Shown: positions 53,401 to 60,992 of the stretch, in pieces
How positions within the stretch are numbered: position 1 is the first letter of the stretch
Layout of the letters: each line of letters starts with the position of its first letter
NCBI RefSeq assembly: GCF_004295585.1
Contig: NZ_AP019400.1
Location: forward strand, 1,145,501-1,209,500
Source of the DNA: Cohnella abietis
GTDB taxonomy: Bacteria > Bacillota > Bacilli > Paenibacillales > Paenibacillaceae
Direction: 5' to 3'
DNA length: 64,000 nt
The notes under the pieces: model-generated
Seen by the model: the letters and a program-made list of their open reading frames with translations, nothing else
Told to the model about the DNA's origin: nothing
The model's database searches: none
Program-made: the position numbers and the translations under genes

Positions 53401-56108
53401 CTTGGGCGCTGGAAGAATGGCCGGAGTTGCAAAGCAACAACAATGGCTTTATCCGCTTCAACATCGATGCGCCGAAGGCGAAGGCAATCATAGAAGATTA
53501 TTTACGTACAATCATTCCGCTGGTTAAGGATTATCCGTCGCTGCATAGCATAACTCTGTCCAACGAATCGGTCTATCAATCGGCCGCCGATCTGCAGAAC
53601 TTGCCGAGATGGCATGCGTATTTATCCCAACTGTACAACGGCGACATTGTCGAGCTGAATCAGATCTACGGCACATCGTATACCTCCTTCGAGGATGTGG
53701 TGATGCCCTCCGATCTTGAGCATCTCGAACGGACGCCGCTCTTCTATGATTGGGTGATATTCAACAACGAGTTGTTCTCCGGATGGCATGAATGGATGGC
53801 GAACATTATCCATGACATTGCGCCTGATCTGCCGGTGAATGTCAAAATTATGAACGGCGATTTGAGTGGGGACTACAGTCTGACCTGGGGCGTTGATCCG
53901 GAGCAGTTCGCCAATCTAAGCCAGATTAACGGCAACGATAACTGGGGGTTATTGGAGAGTGGTGTAAAAGGCAGGCTTAACGAATTGAGGTTTTACGATT
54001 TGCAGTCCTCGCTGAAAGAGGCTCCAATATATAATTCGGAGCAGCATATTTTTGGAGACCGTGACACGAACTATGCCCCGCAGCAGGCGGAACATGCGCG
54101 TTCCTCCATTTGGCAAGGGGCCATTCATGGCGTGAGCGCATCGACGATCTGGGTCTGGGAGCGGACGTACGACACGAGTAGCGATTTTTGGGGGAGCATC
54201 TTGCAACGTCCCGACGCCGTAGCGGCAGTGGGCAAGACGAGTCTGGACCTGAATCGGTTGGCTGCCGAAGTTACGGCGTTCCAGGAAGATCAGCCCAAAG
54301 TCGCCATTCTGTACGCGACTCCGTCGACGGTGTATACCAAGCAATATGTAGATACTGTCGCACAAGCCTACGAGGCTGTGAGCTTCAGCGGGCAAAAAGT
54401 CGGATTTGTCACAGAGTCGCAGATCAAGGAAGGCAAACTGAATGATTTAGATCTCCTAATCGTTCCGCAGGCAACGCACGTTAAAGCGGAAACGTTGCAG
54501 AAAATCGAGCAATTCTCCAAGGAAGACGAAACCAACGTGGTCATTATAGACAGCGGTTCGCTTCAGTATGACGAGCACAACAAGCCGTTGTCCGCAAGCG
54601 TTCGGAACGAATTGTTCGACAAGGCGGTTACGCTGAGTAATATCACATCGGCCGAGCAACTGAGGGAATCGCTTCTGCCCTTGTTCACAGCGCTCGAGCT
54701 GGATCATGTCATGCTGATCGATACGGCAACGAATCAACCTGTCTATGATGTCGAATGGCGGAGTGTAAAAGTGGATGGCAAATGGTTGATAAACATTAAT
54801 AATTATCGGATCAGTCCGAAAACCGTAAAGTTGATCATTAACGGAACACCTGTCGTTGTAGCGAAGGAATTGATTGGCGGCAACGACGTGAATGCCGGGC
54901 AGCTTGTGCTTTCGCCGTTGCAGCCGTACCTGCTCTCTGTTGCCAGTCCGGGTGGAGATGGTGGAAGCGACGGCGGTACGGGCAACGGTACAGGAAACGG
55001 TACGGGCAATGGTAGATCGAGTGCAACGAATGATGCTGTCGTACAAAAGAATGGGAAAGCGGTCGTGAATCTTCCGGATACCCGTCTTGAAGCCCAAATC
55101 TCACTCTCCGATGTTGGCGATTTGCCGCTCACGGTCAGTTGGAGCAACTTCACCGTTGATATCGATCGTAATCTGTTGGATGCACTGAAGAAACAGGTCG
55201 AAGATATCCAGGGCGCACAATTGAGAATCACCCAGAAGCCCCTGTCCGACAGCGCGGTTGCCGATGTTCCGGCTGCCGGAGGTGCGGCTCGAATCAAGCT
55301 CGCCGGTCAGCCGGTAGACGTGTCGATTGTTCTGGTCACGAAGGATGGCAAGGCGATCAACGTGGAACAGACTGCAGGAGGCGTTACCCTTACCTTCCAT
55401 TATAAGAGTGGATCAGATTCAGATCTGATCGGCATTTACTATCTCAACGAGAAAACAAGGCAATGGGAATACGTCGGTGGGAAAACGGACAAAGATCAGC
55501 AGACGATTGCCACTGCGCTGCAACATTTGAGCACTTATGCCGTGCTGTCCTACGAGAAGTCATTCACGGACGTTCTGGACATCCATTGGGCAAGCCGCGC
55601 GATTCGCGTACTGGTAGCCAAACACATGGTAAACGGGATGACGGACAGCCGCTTCGACTTGGAGGGCAAGACCACGCGGGCGCAATTCACTGCTTTGCTG
55701 GTCAGGCTGTTGGATCTGAAAGCAGCGGATGGCAATACGCCGTTTGCCGATGTCGATCGCGATGCCTGGTATGCGCAGGAGATTGCCGCTGCTTATGCGG
55801 CAGGTATGGTGAACGGGAAAACCGCACATAGCTTTGCGCCGAATGAAACGATCAGCCGCGAACAGATGGCGGCAATGCTGGTCAGAGCTTACGCATTCAA
55901 GTATGGAAACTCGAGCCATTCGGGCGGCAACACCGTGACGTTCGCTGACGGAGAGCAAATTGCCGACTGGGCCAAAGCGGAAGTCGCGCAGGCGGCAGCG
56001 CTTGGACTCCTCTCCGGCAAGGGCAATCACCAATTCGATCCGAAGAGCGAGGCAACCCGGGCGGAATCGACCCAAGCGATATTCAATTGGCTAGCAACCG
56101 ATCAATAA
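50481..56108 (+). CDS. SLH-anchored glycosidase with CBM9-like and GH42-like domains (1876 aa)
   Basis: Start ATG 50481 with GGGAGG seven bases upstream, then a signal peptide (about 1-37). An N-terminal jelly roll (about 45-215) is followed by a chitobiase C-terminal-like domain (219-300, YYTVDGSDPRTS) and a CBM9-like domain (about 318-520). A GH42-type catalytic region runs from about 690 to 1370, interrupted by an inserted CBM4/9-like module (786-926). The likely acid/base is Glu1029 (TLSNESVYQ) and the nucleophile Glu1187 (NSEQHIF). It is followed by a beta-galactosidase trimerisation-like fold, a Gly-rich linker at 1491-1512, a pre-SLH domain and three SLH domains from about 1694. It is surface-anchored and co-located with the module B transporter. 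The inserted binding module inside the catalytic lobe is unusual. Confidence 0.86.
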   Translation: MSLMWRKTSFVFLTFCLMLSVDMFAPEAGMNSAAAEGLGSQPQSERLLHGFEDLSSWGVDNSMSLAQSSDSFTQGSYTAEVTYQISAGTNSWLNFLWNPQPKLDLSNANKLLVDVYPTSQTEERWSEPLVLKLSGVSQDGSGADYRYSIYEQQIPRLKANEWNTVEIDLASIAVPKDQVEQIDFYMYTGFTQIEGRTEITYRLDNLRVTQDSEGSEVESVTSNLQAGVVVSGSQVQLASATPDASIYYTVDGSDPRTSDARVPYSQPIVINRTMKMQAYATAAGYLDSPVSVWDYEIGTGEPGETLYNWQEFSNASGSGKYAPVFAANSITLDGLLNEWDGYADIALPADPSRQVFLTGWGGNSDLSAHAHFAYDQDALYLGIEVKDNIHEAVAGDAMWTGDSIQIAFSPDGSTYGPEYGFANVNGTPQVWRWSAGAAVLGKDSVQLATSQAGDVTTYEAKIPWQAISAQAGPPPEGKLPFAFLINDNDGNGRRGWIEWTGGIGNGKDPKQFATLGLVPQGDEWGVRLEGETVLNSGQTAAYSVYVPNYSDHDVEVHLTSSAFDLDRTVTIPAGTMLRKRVEMTATETGTRTFTVMAEEAATSQKKQDSITVRIYYSPAELNARFDQLANRMPALEQLFADADAQRIPTDYERVNETVLRNFIPYGKDDVAHSLLERAEYVASELESLYDEAYTRLQGYLNGTLEAWNVPRYITGTTRPDISNYSFKADTYDYASDTTKKGTVFFTGYGHFGQAQRDVPQFQDYGANVIQMEIGPDSVIKSPYAPPEWEINRNGGVQAEAKADLTVKRSGGASLVITNSSPLTPNVGLTLYQEVSVKPNTSYTLKVWVKGDNVNDAWFPGGVDWAYRTAIPNGTYDWQEVSYVYTTGADETSFGFRIGSDSVTGHLWVDDISMTEAAGGPNLIANPGFDISLQNEKDYLITDKAIRNEIIPVLQNASEHNVAVNLLLSPHYFPAWALEEWPELQSNNNGFIRFNIDAPKAKAIIEDYLRTIIPLVKDYPSLHSITLSNESVYQSAADLQNLPRWHAYLSQLYNGDIVELNQIYGTSYTSFEDVVMPSDLEHLERTPLFYDWVIFNNELFSGWHEWMANIIHDIAPDLPVNVKIMNGDLSGDYSLTWGVDPEQFANLSQINGNDNWGLLESGVKGRLNELRFYDLQSSLKEAPIYNSEQHIFGDRDTNYAPQQAEHARSSIWQGAIHGVSASTIWVWERTYDTSSDFWGSILQRPDAVAAVGKTSLDLNRLAAEVTAFQEDQPKVAILYATPSTVYTKQYVDTVAQAYEAVSFSGQKVGFVTESQIKEGKLNDLDLLIVPQATHVKAETLQKIEQFSKEDETNVVIIDSGSLQYDEHNKPLSASVRNELFDKAVTLSNITSAEQLRESLLPLFTALELDHVMLIDTATNQPVYDVEWRSVKVDGKWLININNYRISPKTVKLIINGTPVVVAKELIGGNDVNAGQLVLSPLQPYLLSVASPGGDGGSDGGTGNGTGNGTGNGRSSATNDAVVQKNGKAVVNLPDTRLEAQISLSDVGDLPLTVSWSNFTVDIDRNLLDALKKQVEDIQGAQLRITQKPLSDSAVADVPAAGGAARIKLAGQPVDVSIVLVTKDGKAINVEQTAGGVTLTFHYKSGSDSDLIGIYYLNEKTRQWEYVGGKTDKDQQTIATALQHLSTYAVLSYEKSFTDVLDIHWASRAIRVLVAKHMVNGMTDSRFDLEGKTTRAQFTALLVRLLDLKAADGNTPFADVDRDAWYAQEIAAAYAAGMVNGKTAHSFAPNETISREQMAAMLVRAYAFKYGNSSHSGGNTVTFADGEQIADWAKAEVAQAAALGLLSGKGNHQFDPKSEATRAESTQAIFNWLATDQ

Positions 56109-56132
56109 GCCGATAACGGATTGTTGGAAGGT

Positions 56133-56165
56133 ACCGTCAGGGCGAAAGTCCTGACGGTCAGTTTT
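56133..56165 (+). terminator. Terminator after SLH gene (module B)
   Basis: Perfect stem ACCGTCAGG / CCTGACGGT (56133-56141 with 56150-56158) followed by CAGTTTT. Confidence 0.85.
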
Positions 56166-56180
56166 CAGTAACCGCAACGG

Positions 56181-56300
56181 AAGCGGAACGTGCCGGTATA
56201 CCAGTTGCTCGGCGGAGCGGTTCTTAATCAGATTCGGATGTACAACGGAGTCGGAGGCATTACGGCAGACGAAGCGTACGCGAGCGCCGCAATTGTTTAA
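56181..56300 (+). pseudogene. Fragment of an enolase-superfamily (mandelate racemase-like) gene
   Basis: The frame from AAG 56181 reads KRNVPVYQLLGGAV, then IRMYNGVGG, and ends at TAA 56298. The PVYQLLGG...R(M/V)Y pattern is typical of sugar-acid dehydratases of the enolase superfamily. Only about 39 residues survive. It is debris of a sugar-acid catabolic gene formerly here. Confidence 0.6.
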
Positions 56301-56377
56301 CCGGATATGTGAAAAAACGACATTATTGAGGGTGTATCTAGACTAGGGATAGGCCCAAGACCAGACAGGAGACTAAC

Positions 56378-57250
56378 ATGCGACTCAACGACATTCATTT
56401 GCGGGATCCTTATGTATTGCCGGTGCGTGAGCACGGGACTTATTATTTATACGGGACGACGGGGCGGACCGCTTGGGACGGCCGACCGGAGGGTTTTGAC
56501 GTCTATACGAGCAAGGATTTGACCGAATGGGAGGGACCGTACCCCGCATTCCGTCCGGACGCTTCGTTCTGGGCTGACCGCGAATATTGGGCGCCGGAGG
56601 TGCACGTCTACCGGGGAAAATATTATATGTTCGCGACCTTCAAAGCGGAAGGTCGCTGCCGGGCGGTGCAAATTCTGCGGGCCGATCATCCGCTCGGTCC
56701 GTTCGCTCCGAACGGCGAAGGGCCTGTGACGCCGGCGGATTGGGAGTGTCTGGACGGAACGCTGTACGTGGACGAGTCGGGCTTACCCTGGATGGTGTTC
56801 TGCCACGAGTGGTTGCAAGTGAAGAACGGCAAAATGTGCGCGGTTCGCCTGACGGAAGAACTGGATGCCGCCATCGGCGATCCGGTCGTTCTGTTCCGAG
56901 CGGCCGACGCGTCGTGGGTCGTGCCCGTGGAAGGAGACGATAGGTTCGTGACGGACGGACCGTTCCTCGTGCGCGAAGAGGATGGGCGGTTGCTCATGCT
57001 CTGGTCGAGCTGTGGCAAGGACGGCTACGCGATCGGAATTGCCCACTCAGACAGCGGGCAGCTTGCCGGCTCCTGGAGACAGGAACCGACGGCGCTGTTC
57101 GGAAAGGACGGAGGGCACGGCATGCTGTTCGCTGACTTCTCGGACCGGCTGCTGCTGTCCATCCATGTGCCCAACGTCCACCCGCAGGAGCGCCCAGCTT
57201 TCTTCCCCGTCCGTCAGGACGGCGACAGCTTGCTGATGGTTGACCGCTAA
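56378..57250 (+). CDS. GH43-like family glycoside hydrolase
   Basis: A 290-residue cytoplasmic five-bladed beta-propeller enzyme. The N-terminal RDPYVL contains the likely general base Asp10. LDGTLYVDESGLPWM supplies the second acid, and TDGPFLV (about 194-200) is where the family places its acid; note Asp in place of the usual Glu-Gly-Pro, as in some subfamilies. AGGAG precedes ATG. GH43 enzymes act mainly on arabinosides and xylosides. The gene is markedly GC-rich compared with all neighbours, suggesting separate acquisition. It stands alone, surrounded by gene fragments. Confidence 0.85.
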   Translation: MRLNDIHLRDPYVLPVREHGTYYLYGTTGRTAWDGRPEGFDVYTSKDLTEWEGPYPAFRPDASFWADREYWAPEVHVYRGKYYMFATFKAEGRCRAVQILRADHPLGPFAPNGEGPVTPADWECLDGTLYVDESGLPWMVFCHEWLQVKNGKMCAVRLTEELDAAIGDPVVLFRAADASWVVPVEGDDRFVTDGPFLVREEDGRLLMLWSSCGKDGYAIGIAHSDSGQLAGSWRQEPTALFGKDGGHGMLFADFSDRLLLSIHVPNVHPQERPAFFPVRQDGDSLLMVDR

Positions 57251-57336
57251 AGATGCTTCATGAAATAAAGTGCCGCTCATTTTCCGAAAACTCGTGATGA
57301 AACTTGAAGAATGTTCAGGAATCTTTGATTGGCGTC
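57251..57336. other. Intergenic stretch without recognised content
   Basis: No hairpin, promoter or coding signal that I can support. The GH43 gene has no clear terminator here. Confidence 0.4.
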
Positions 57337-57447
57337 AAGGCGAATGAATGAATTTCCCGATTGTATATTTACTTGTGTAGGTGCTGCTTACTATGAATGG
57401 GTAGAGCATAATGCACCGGAAATGTTCGAAGAGATTCGCAGGCAGAT
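57337..57447 (+). pseudogene. GH38 gene fragment
   Basis: About 110 bases matching 36640-36746 of the GH38 gene (N-terminal coding region, GAAYYEWVEHNAPEMFEEI), with frame-breaking changes at its left end. It is followed within a few bases by the same leader that lies downstream of the intact GH38 gene. The rest of the gene is missing. Confidence 0.85.
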
Positions 57448-57451
57448 ATAA

Positions 57452-57574
57452 AAAACCAATTATTGACAGAGTATTTTTGATAGATCATAATAAGGGAAAA
57501 TGTTCGGGGAAGCACCCCGTAAAGCGGGACACGATTCGTGTTGCTTTGCGGGGTGCTTGTTTTTGATAAGGGAG
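57452..57574 (+). promoter_or_regulatory. Promoter-hairpin leader of the Uma2 gene (copy 2)
   Basis: -35 TTGACA (57463-57468), 17-bp spacer, -10 CATAAT (57486-57491), then the hairpin GCACCCCGTAAAGC / GCTTTGCGGGGTGC (57512-57525 with 57543-57556) followed by TTGTTTTT. An overlapping small hairpin CGGGG/CCCCG could compete with the larger one, so attenuation is possible. Confidence 0.7.
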
Positions 57575-57583
57575 GTATGAAGG

Positions 57584-58144
57584 ATGAGCGGCAATAAGGA
57601 CGGAAAAGCGAATAAAATTAAAGAGACACACGGCACCTATTTCATTGAAGAAAGATATGAAATCATTGGAGGCGTGCGTTACGATTTTCTCTCCTCTCCG
57701 AAATATGTTCACCAGAACGTGCTTGGGAGACTCTATGTGGCGTTTCATTCTTCTTGCGCACAGGATGGGGTGATTCTGCCAGCCCCGATGGATGTCCATT
57801 TTGACGAAGAAAATATTTTGCAGCCGGACATTCTTTACATCCGCAAGGAAAACAAGGAAATAATCAGAGACGGTTGCGTGTTCGGAGTTCCCGACCTGAT
57901 CGTGGAAATTTTGTCGGACAGCACGGCGCGCAGGGACAAAACGATCAAGAAAGCGACATACGAGAGATTCGGAGTCCGAGAATATTGGCTGGCCGATCCC
58001 GTTTACCGACTAGTGGATCAATTCGCGCTCGTCGAAGGCGAATACCGGCTCCTCGCGACCTGGACGGAGGAGGACAGGCTCGTTTCCTCAACCGTGCCTT
58101 GCCTAGCTATCGATCTTTCGGCCGTTTTCGAGAAAGAGGTTTAG
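57584..58144 (+). CDS. Uma2-family (DUF820) putative endonuclease
   Basis: A 186-residue protein with the PD-(D/E)xK-like core of the Uma2 family: YEIIGGVRYDFLSSP near the N terminus, LQPDILYI with the metal-binding Asp, DLIVEILSDST with the Glu, and YERFGVREYWLADP. The ATG has GGGAGG eight bases upstream. The biological role of Uma2 proteins is not established; they are common in many copies in cyanobacteria and some Firmicutes. The gene is preceded by a leader that also occurs at 39065 without a gene. Confidence 0.88.
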   Translation: MSGNKDGKANKIKETHGTYFIEERYEIIGGVRYDFLSSPKYVHQNVLGRLYVAFHSSCAQDGVILPAPMDVHFDEENILQPDILYIRKENKEIIRDGCVFGVPDLIVEILSDSTARRDKTIKKATYERFGVREYWLADPVYRLVDQFALVEGEYRLLATWTEEDRLVSSTVPCLAIDLSAVFEKEV

Positions 58145-58532
58145 GCGCGCGACATCGATGGCGTATATTGTTACTCCCAAATTCGGCTCAAAAGATGGCC
58201 AATCAAACGATCGTCAAGCCCCATTCGTTCATCGATTTAGCAGCGGGTGGGCGTCGAGGTCTTTATTCTAATCCCCTTCCGCGTTCGATTGCCGAGGTGG
58301 ATTTTTTGCATTCGCCCATGACCAAGACTTCATTCATATTCAAGGCACCCGTACGACTTGGACGGCCTGAATTCCAGGCATTAAGACGACATTGTTCCAC
58401 AAGGATTATCTATAATAATTTAATAGAATAATGTATTATAGTAAACTAAGGTAAAAAATCCCAAACTAATTTAATAACAACATTTTTAATCCGTTCCTTA
58501 ATCCTACTTAATTGCGAGGTCTGACAAAAATA
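58145..58532. other. Intergenic stretch, possible decayed coding sequence
   Basis: Between 58145 and about 58400 the plus strand can be read as fragments (HSFIDLAAGGRRG...) with no recognisable family. From 58430 on the DNA becomes AT-rich and probably holds the promoter of the next gene. No firm site can be named. Confidence 0.3.
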
Positions 58533-59849
58533 ATGCCAAAGAGATTGATTTTATTACTAATAATGATATTTTCTATGCTAACAGGCTGTACGAATCAACC
58601 CCCAGAGAAGACCGAAGTTGTGAAGCTCAAGGTTCTTGCTTGGAATGAAAAAATCTTCAACGAAAAATACGGCAATTTCTTCCGCGCGACACATGCTAAC
58701 TACGATCTCCAAGTTATCTCAATAATTGAGCACATAACAGCAGGAGAAGATTTGAATCAGGTCGTTGAAAAACTCATTGTATCGGAAAACCCTGATGTAG
58801 TGTCGCTCAACATGGATCATTATGCCTTGCTTAAAGAGCAAAATAAATTATCATCTCTTTCGTTGTTAATGAAAAAAGATAAGTTCAGTACCTCTAGCTA
58901 TACATCTGCCATCCTCGACTACTTTACAGACAGCCAAGGTCAAATGTATGGATTAACACCTACATTTATTGGCACGTCATTGTATTACAACAAAAAAATG
59001 TTCAAAGAACGAGGCATCTCCTTCCCAACGGATTCTATGACCTGGGACGAGGTGTTTCAATTGGCGCAGAAATTTTCAACTTCTGTAGATTCCAACAATC
59101 AGCAGTATGGATTGTACGAAAAGCACTTCTCTAACCTTTTCTTGATGGCTCTTTATGTTGGAGAAGGTAATGGCTTGTCATTTTTTAATAACAACAAATT
59201 TTTATTTCATTCGGCTTCTTGGGAGAACGTCTTTCAGAAGGTAACGGATTGCTTCAAATCTCGGGTCTGTTATGTGAATGATCAAGCAAGCTCATCCTCC
59301 CAATCGACCATTGAATCTGCTGAGAAAATAAACTATCCGTTTCTAAAAGGAAATATAGCGATGGCTGTTAATGATTCTTCGTTGTATAGAATACTAACTT
59401 CTAATAATAAACGGTATCATGATCTCGAATGGGGCATCGTTTCTCTTCCGAGAAGCTCTGAACAACCAGATTTAAGTAATGGTGTTGAAATGTCGGAGAT
59501 ATTCTCGATTACAAAAAATGCAAATGTAAACGCTAGTTGGGAATTTATCAAATACGTGTGTGGAGATGATTATGCAAGATTACTACCAACCGTTAATCCG
59601 GAAGAATTGCCGGCAAGATTGCCTGCCGAATGGCAGGATGAGCGGCTTAAATCTTTCTATAATATGGAGCGCATTACGAACACTACAATTCAAACGTTGA
59701 GATCACTTCCGAGGCCAGTTATAACAACAATAGAAGAAGCTTCAGAAAAATTTATGTTGGACGTCTTGTCCGATAAAGATACTGTGTCAGAGGCTCTTAG
59801 AGTATTGGAATTAGAAATACAAACAGCGTTTGATGGAATTGAGAAGTAA
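58533..59849 (+). CDS. Orphan extracellular solute-binding lipoprotein
   Basis: Family 1 binding protein of about 438 residues. The signal is MPKRLILLLIMIFSMLTGC with Cys19, followed by a binding domain (VVSLNMDHYALLKEQNKL, LYYNKKMFKERGISFP, SVDSNNQQYGLYE). ATG 58533 is used; the ribosome site GAGGT is 12 bases away, and TTG 58512 is an alternative. No permease, ATPase or sensor lies next to it, so it must share a transporter, act as a sensor accessory, or be a leftover. Much more AT-rich than the genes before it. Confidence 0.85.
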   Translation: MPKRLILLLIMIFSMLTGCTNQPPEKTEVVKLKVLAWNEKIFNEKYGNFFRATHANYDLQVISIIEHITAGEDLNQVVEKLIVSENPDVVSLNMDHYALLKEQNKLSSLSLLMKKDKFSTSSYTSAILDYFTDSQGQMYGLTPTFIGTSLYYNKKMFKERGISFPTDSMTWDEVFQLAQKFSTSVDSNNQQYGLYEKHFSNLFLMALYVGEGNGLSFFNNNKFLFHSASWENVFQKVTDCFKSRVCYVNDQASSSSQSTIESAEKINYPFLKGNIAMAVNDSSLYRILTSNNKRYHDLEWGIVSLPRSSEQPDLSNGVEMSEIFSITKNANVNASWEFIKYVCGDDYARLLPTVNPEELPARLPAEWQDERLKSFYNMERITNTTIQTLRSLPRPVITTIEEASEKFMLDVLSDKDTVSEALRVLELEIQTAFDGIEK

Positions 59850-59876
59850 TTTTAGAAATACTAAAGTGCTCAATGA

Positions 59877-59917
59877 AACCCTCGTTTCCATGTGATGAAG
59901 TGGAACGAGGGTTATTT
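59877..59917. terminator. Bidirectional terminator between convergent genes
   Basis: AACCCTCGTTTCCA pairs with TGGAACGAGGGTT (59877-59890 with 59901-59913, one bulge). It separates the binding-protein gene (plus) from the AraC gene (minus). Confidence 0.8.
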
Positions 59918-59964
59918 GCGTTATTAAGTGTAGTAGCTAGAACGCGCACGCGTAAAGTATTCTA

Positions 59965-60834
59965 TTATCTCTTAAGACTACGATATTTCCCGGGAGGTGT
60001 CCCCAGAGAGGCGGTAAATACCCTTGTAAAATAGTGAATAGATTCAAAGCCGATTTCAATGGCAATATCTTTGAGTGATTTATTCGTATTAGCGAGGAGC
60101 TCCATTGCCAGGTGAAGGCGTTCTGATTTTAAGTATTGGACAAAGGTTTGTGTACCGTGCTCATGAAATAACCGTGAAAGCTGGCGCTCAGAGATATGAA
60201 GATAGTGGGCAACATCTTTAAGCTGAAGAGGCTGTGATAGATTATCTTGTATAAAGGATTTTGCTTGTTGAAGAATCCGCTGGGGATTAGAATGGGTTGT
60301 TTGATGCTCCGGTATGTCAGGAAATAAGAAGCTGTTAATGAGCGCGATTAGAAATCCGTTGGCAAGTGGCACTAGAATATCGTTCAGACCGTTCTGTCGT
60401 TCAGCTTGCATCAGAATGGATTGCCAGGCGAGAACTGAGGGTAACTGAGCTGCATTCCGAATAAAGAAATGATCGACATACTGTAATCGTCTAATATTTT
60501 CTAATGCGTGATCATCTGAGATGCTTTCATCCAATTCAAAGCTAATCCAAATCAAATAAAGGGAGCGCCCCTCATATATCCGATGCCACACTTGTGGACG
60601 CGATAGGAACAAGTCCCCACTCTTTAGTCTGAATTCCTGATCCCCATCAAGATACAAGCCTTCTCCACCCATAACATAACAAATCTCGAAAAAAGAATGC
60701 TTGTGCAATTGATTATCTATGTGCGTGTGGTGAGCACTCCAATTGTGAATAACATAAGATCCGCCCCCGCACTCGAGAAAAGTAACCTGATTCAAATAAG
60801 TTGCCATGGAAGAGAGATTATTGATTTTTAACAT
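59965..60834 (-). CDS. AraC-family transcriptional regulator
   Basis: About 289 residues from ATG 60834, with an N-terminal cupin domain (HKHSFFEICYVMGGEGLYLD, RLKSGDLFL) and a C-terminal double helix-turn-helix (LKDVAHYLHISERQLSRLF; LKDIAIEIGFESIHYFTRVF). No ATG has a clear ribosome site; 60834 gives the usual family length, while ATG 60876 or TTG 60918 would extend it. It is divergent from the PhyH gene 159 bases away and is probably its regulator. A damaged copy of part of this gene lies at 39190-39354. Confidence 0.85.
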   Translation of the reverse strand: MLKINNLSSMATYLNQVTFLECGGGSYVIHNWSAHHTHIDNQLHKHSFFEICYVMGGEGLYLDGDQEFRLKSGDLFLSRPQVWHRIYEGRSLYLIWISFELDESISDDHALENIRRLQYVDHFFIRNAAQLPSVLAWQSILMQAERQNGLNDILVPLANGFLIALINSFLFPDIPEHQTTHSNPQRILQQAKSFIQDNLSQPLQLKDVAHYLHISERQLSRLFHEHGTQTFVQYLKSERLHLAMELLANTNKSLKDIAIEIGFESIHYFTRVFTASLGTPPGKYRSLKR

Positions 60835-60992
60835 AGTTAATGTATACACCAACTTTTGATGAGATAAATTGATCATAGCATAATGTTGGCGTAAATTTGC
60901 AATAAAAATGGCGAGCAAATGTAAAGTAGTTTTCGGCGAGTAAACCTATAATAACAGGTAGGTAATCAATTTGTTATAGGGGTGAATGATTT

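Noticed and set aside
58145..58431. Possible gene overlapping the Uma2 stop and running to 58431.
   Set aside because: The long frame starts inside Uma2 in another register, has no ribosome site and matches nothing recognisable.
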